This document shows positions 5,869-6,646 of a stretch of DNA of 6,646 bases, in pieces; the stretch's first letter is position 1, and every line of letters begins with the position of its first letter. The stretch spans positions 1-6,646 of the forward strand of contig JALNYD010000155.1 in the NCBI GenBank assembly GCA_023230025.1, written 5' to 3'. This stretch comes from Candidatus Cloacimonadota bacterium. GTDB taxonomy: Bacteria; Cloacimonadota; Cloacimonadia; Cloacimonadales; Cloacimonadaceae. Under the pieces are notes generated by a model. The model had not been told where the DNA came from. It worked only from the letters and a program-made list of their open reading frames with translations, and did no database searches. The position numbers and the translations under genes were made by a program.

Positions 5869-5977
5869 ATTATGACAGTCTCCCTGGTAACATCATGCTG
5901 GTTTGAAAAGCCGATTCACAGTGCTTCCGGAAATCCTGGTTTTGATGATGGGTACTATATCATTCATTACATATAAC

Positions 5978-6511
5978 TCACTCTACCGGCACCCAGATCT
6001 CAACCAGGGAATCTTCAGAGCCTTCCTTGAATCTATGGTCGTAACGTTCCAGAGATTCTGCATAAAGTAGTTTGTGTTTTCCGCTTTGGCCGTATTTTCC
6101 ATAGATATACTCATAGAGCCCACCGATCTTTTCGACTGGTCCGTGATGTTCAAAGACAATGTAATTGCGTGCTGGGATCTTGCGGGAAACCAGCCCTTCC
6201 GGGAGTTTTTCCACACTCTTCACCTGAGTGGCAACCATGTAGCCCCAGGCATCTTTGCCTTCAGCATTCCTGGTAGCAAAGGATATCCCGTAGTAGGCGT
6301 CACCAGTTGCTTTGGGAACCTTTTCATCAATCTCAAAGAACTCCTCCCAAAGCTTCATGTAAGCTTCCTGCTCCATGCTGTCAATGATTTGAACTCCCAC
6401 CATAATCATATCTGGTAGCTTTTCTTCCCGGGGAACAATCTCGGTTTCTTCGGCCATACATAAGCTGAATCCAGTCATGACCATAAGCAAAAGAAAGATG
6501 ATGTGTTTCAT
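5978..6511 (-). CDS. Exported GyrI-like / AraC effector-binding domain protein
   Basis: This is a 177-residue protein. An N-terminal signal peptide (K2, a hydrophobic run about 4-17, likely cleavage after CMA at 20) precedes one GyrI-like effector-binding domain (about 31-176). Family-like elements, in order, are PDMIMVGVQ (33-41), YYGISF (73-78), KLPEGLVSRKIPARNYIVFEH (start near 102) with HHGP (122-125), LYEYIYGKY (132-140), ERYDHRF (155-161) and the terminal VEIWVPVE with its acidic residue E171. The fold normally binds small hydrophobic or cationic ligands as the sensor part of AraC- or MerR-type regulators, or acts as a stand-alone cytoplasmic protein. No DNA-binding domain is present here, and export to the periplasm is unusual. 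The ATG at 6511 is set by AAAGGAG 6 nt upstream and by the signal peptide. The frame stays open upstream to the window edge, including a GTG at 6589, but that part has no ribosome binding site. No lipobox is present. Confidence 0.85.
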   Translation of the reverse strand: MKHIIFLLLMVMTGFSLCMAEETEIVPREEKLPDMIMVGVQIIDSMEQEAYMKLWEEFFEIDEKVPKATGDAYYGISFATRNAEGKDAWGYMVATQVKSVEKLPEGLVSRKIPARNYIVFEHHGPVEKIGGLYEYIYGKYGQSGKHKLLYAESLERYDHRFKEGSEDSLVEIWVPVE

Positions 6512-6517
6512 GATGAG

Positions 6518-6524
6518 CTCCTTT
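6518..6524 (-). promoter_or_regulatory. Strong ribosome binding site AAAGGAG of the GyrI-like gene
   Basis: AAAGGAG lies 6 nt before the ATG at 6511 on the minus strand. It decides that start over the upstream in-frame GTG at 6589. Confidence 0.8.
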
Positions 6525-6551
6525 GCGTTTTTTACAAGAATTATGGTTTCC

Positions 6552-6563
6552 TGACTGGAGTCA
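6552..6563. promoter_or_regulatory. Palindrome TGACTGGAGTCA in the leader of the GyrI-like gene
   Basis: TGACT and AGTCA are perfect 5-bp arms about a 2-nt centre, 41-52 nt upstream of the ATG. On the minus strand they overlap a TTGACT hexamer (6564-6559). The nearest -10-like box, CATAAT (6545-6540), is only 13 bp away, too short for a standard promoter. It is a possible operator. Confidence 0.3.
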
Positions 6564-6646
6564 AGAAAAATAACAGAACATTTTGGCACGTGCTTAATGC
6601 TTATTGATGGCAGACAGAAATCAAGCTGGGCAAGAAAGGGGGGATG

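Larger units (their letters stand above)
5722..5977. other. Non-coding spacer with several short inverted and direct repeats
   Basis: No supportable gene lies between the ROK kinase and the GyrI-like gene. The longest minus-strand reading frame I noted here has only 24 codons (ATG near 5969) and no good ribosome binding site. The spacer holds a 5-bp hairpin beside the ROK ribosome binding site (5731-5744), a 10-bp palindrome (5822-5831), an imperfect inverted repeat TTTAC/GTAAA plus TGAT/ATCA spanning 5815-5848, a 6-bp GC-rich hairpin (5853-5868) and two copies of an ACAGGGG-CAG direct repeat. It probably contains the ROK promoter and the end of the upstream transcript. It may be a dispersed intergenic repeat. 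Confidence 0.5.

Noticed and set aside
6540..6564. Promoter TTGACT / CATAAT for the GyrI-like gene
   Set aside because: The spacer is only 13 bp, too short for a standard housekeeping promoter; only the palindrome was kept.
6512..6646. Minus-strand frame open from the window edge into the GyrI-like gene, with a possible GTG start at 6589
   Set aside because: The strong AAAGGAG site and the signal peptide at M1 (6511) show that translation starts there; the upstream stretch has no ribosome binding site.
6598..6646. Plus-strand ATGs at 6598 and 6607 opening to the right edge, and an ATG at 6644 after a G-run
   Set aside because: They are too short to judge, have no well-spaced ribosome binding site (the G-run abuts the ATG), and no family is recognisable.

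Overview
This is a bacterial chromosomal window with moderate G+C by eye and dense gene packing. There is no sign of an insertion sequence, phage, CRISPR array, tRNA or rRNA. The gene styles fit an anaerobic bacterium from a poorly sampled phylum. My impression is of something like Candidatus Cloacimonadota, but the window holds no marker that settles taxonomy, so this is a low-confidence inference.

Layout. A divergent AroA (EPSP synthase) gene begins at 343 on the minus strand and runs off the left edge. A 74-nt spacer with a perfect 8-bp inverted repeat separates it from a tight six-gene plus-strand operon (418-4307): dCMP deaminase, a six-helix ECF-type S component, an exported protein with two degenerate sulfite-oxidase-like (molybdopterin-oxidoreductase fold) modules, two small ABC ATPases and an EcfT transmembrane component. 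Every junction within the operon is a 1-nt gap or an overlap. Convergent to it, after 6 nt, is a minus-strand pair: a ROK-family sugar kinase (5718-4831) and an overlapping P-loop kinase-like protein (4862-4314). A 256-259 nt spacer rich in short inverted and direct repeats follows. Then comes a minus-strand gene for an exported GyrI-like effector-binding-domain protein (6511-5978). The last 135 nt hold its ribosome binding site and leader and no supportable gene.

How the genes work together. S, A1, A2 and T form a complete dedicated (group I) energy-coupling-factor importer for a small molecule, probably a vitamin, vitamin precursor or metal. Its substrate cannot be read from the sequence. 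The most unusual element is the exported two-module protein between S and the ATPases. It lacks a recognisable catalytic cysteine, so it looks like a reused fold, perhaps for extracytoplasmic substrate capture or as an accessory subunit. The two ATPases are short, and their degenerate motifs fall on the same composite ATP site, which predicts an asymmetric heterodimer. dCMP deaminase supplies dUMP for thymidylate synthesis; its place at the head of a transporter operon is unexplained.
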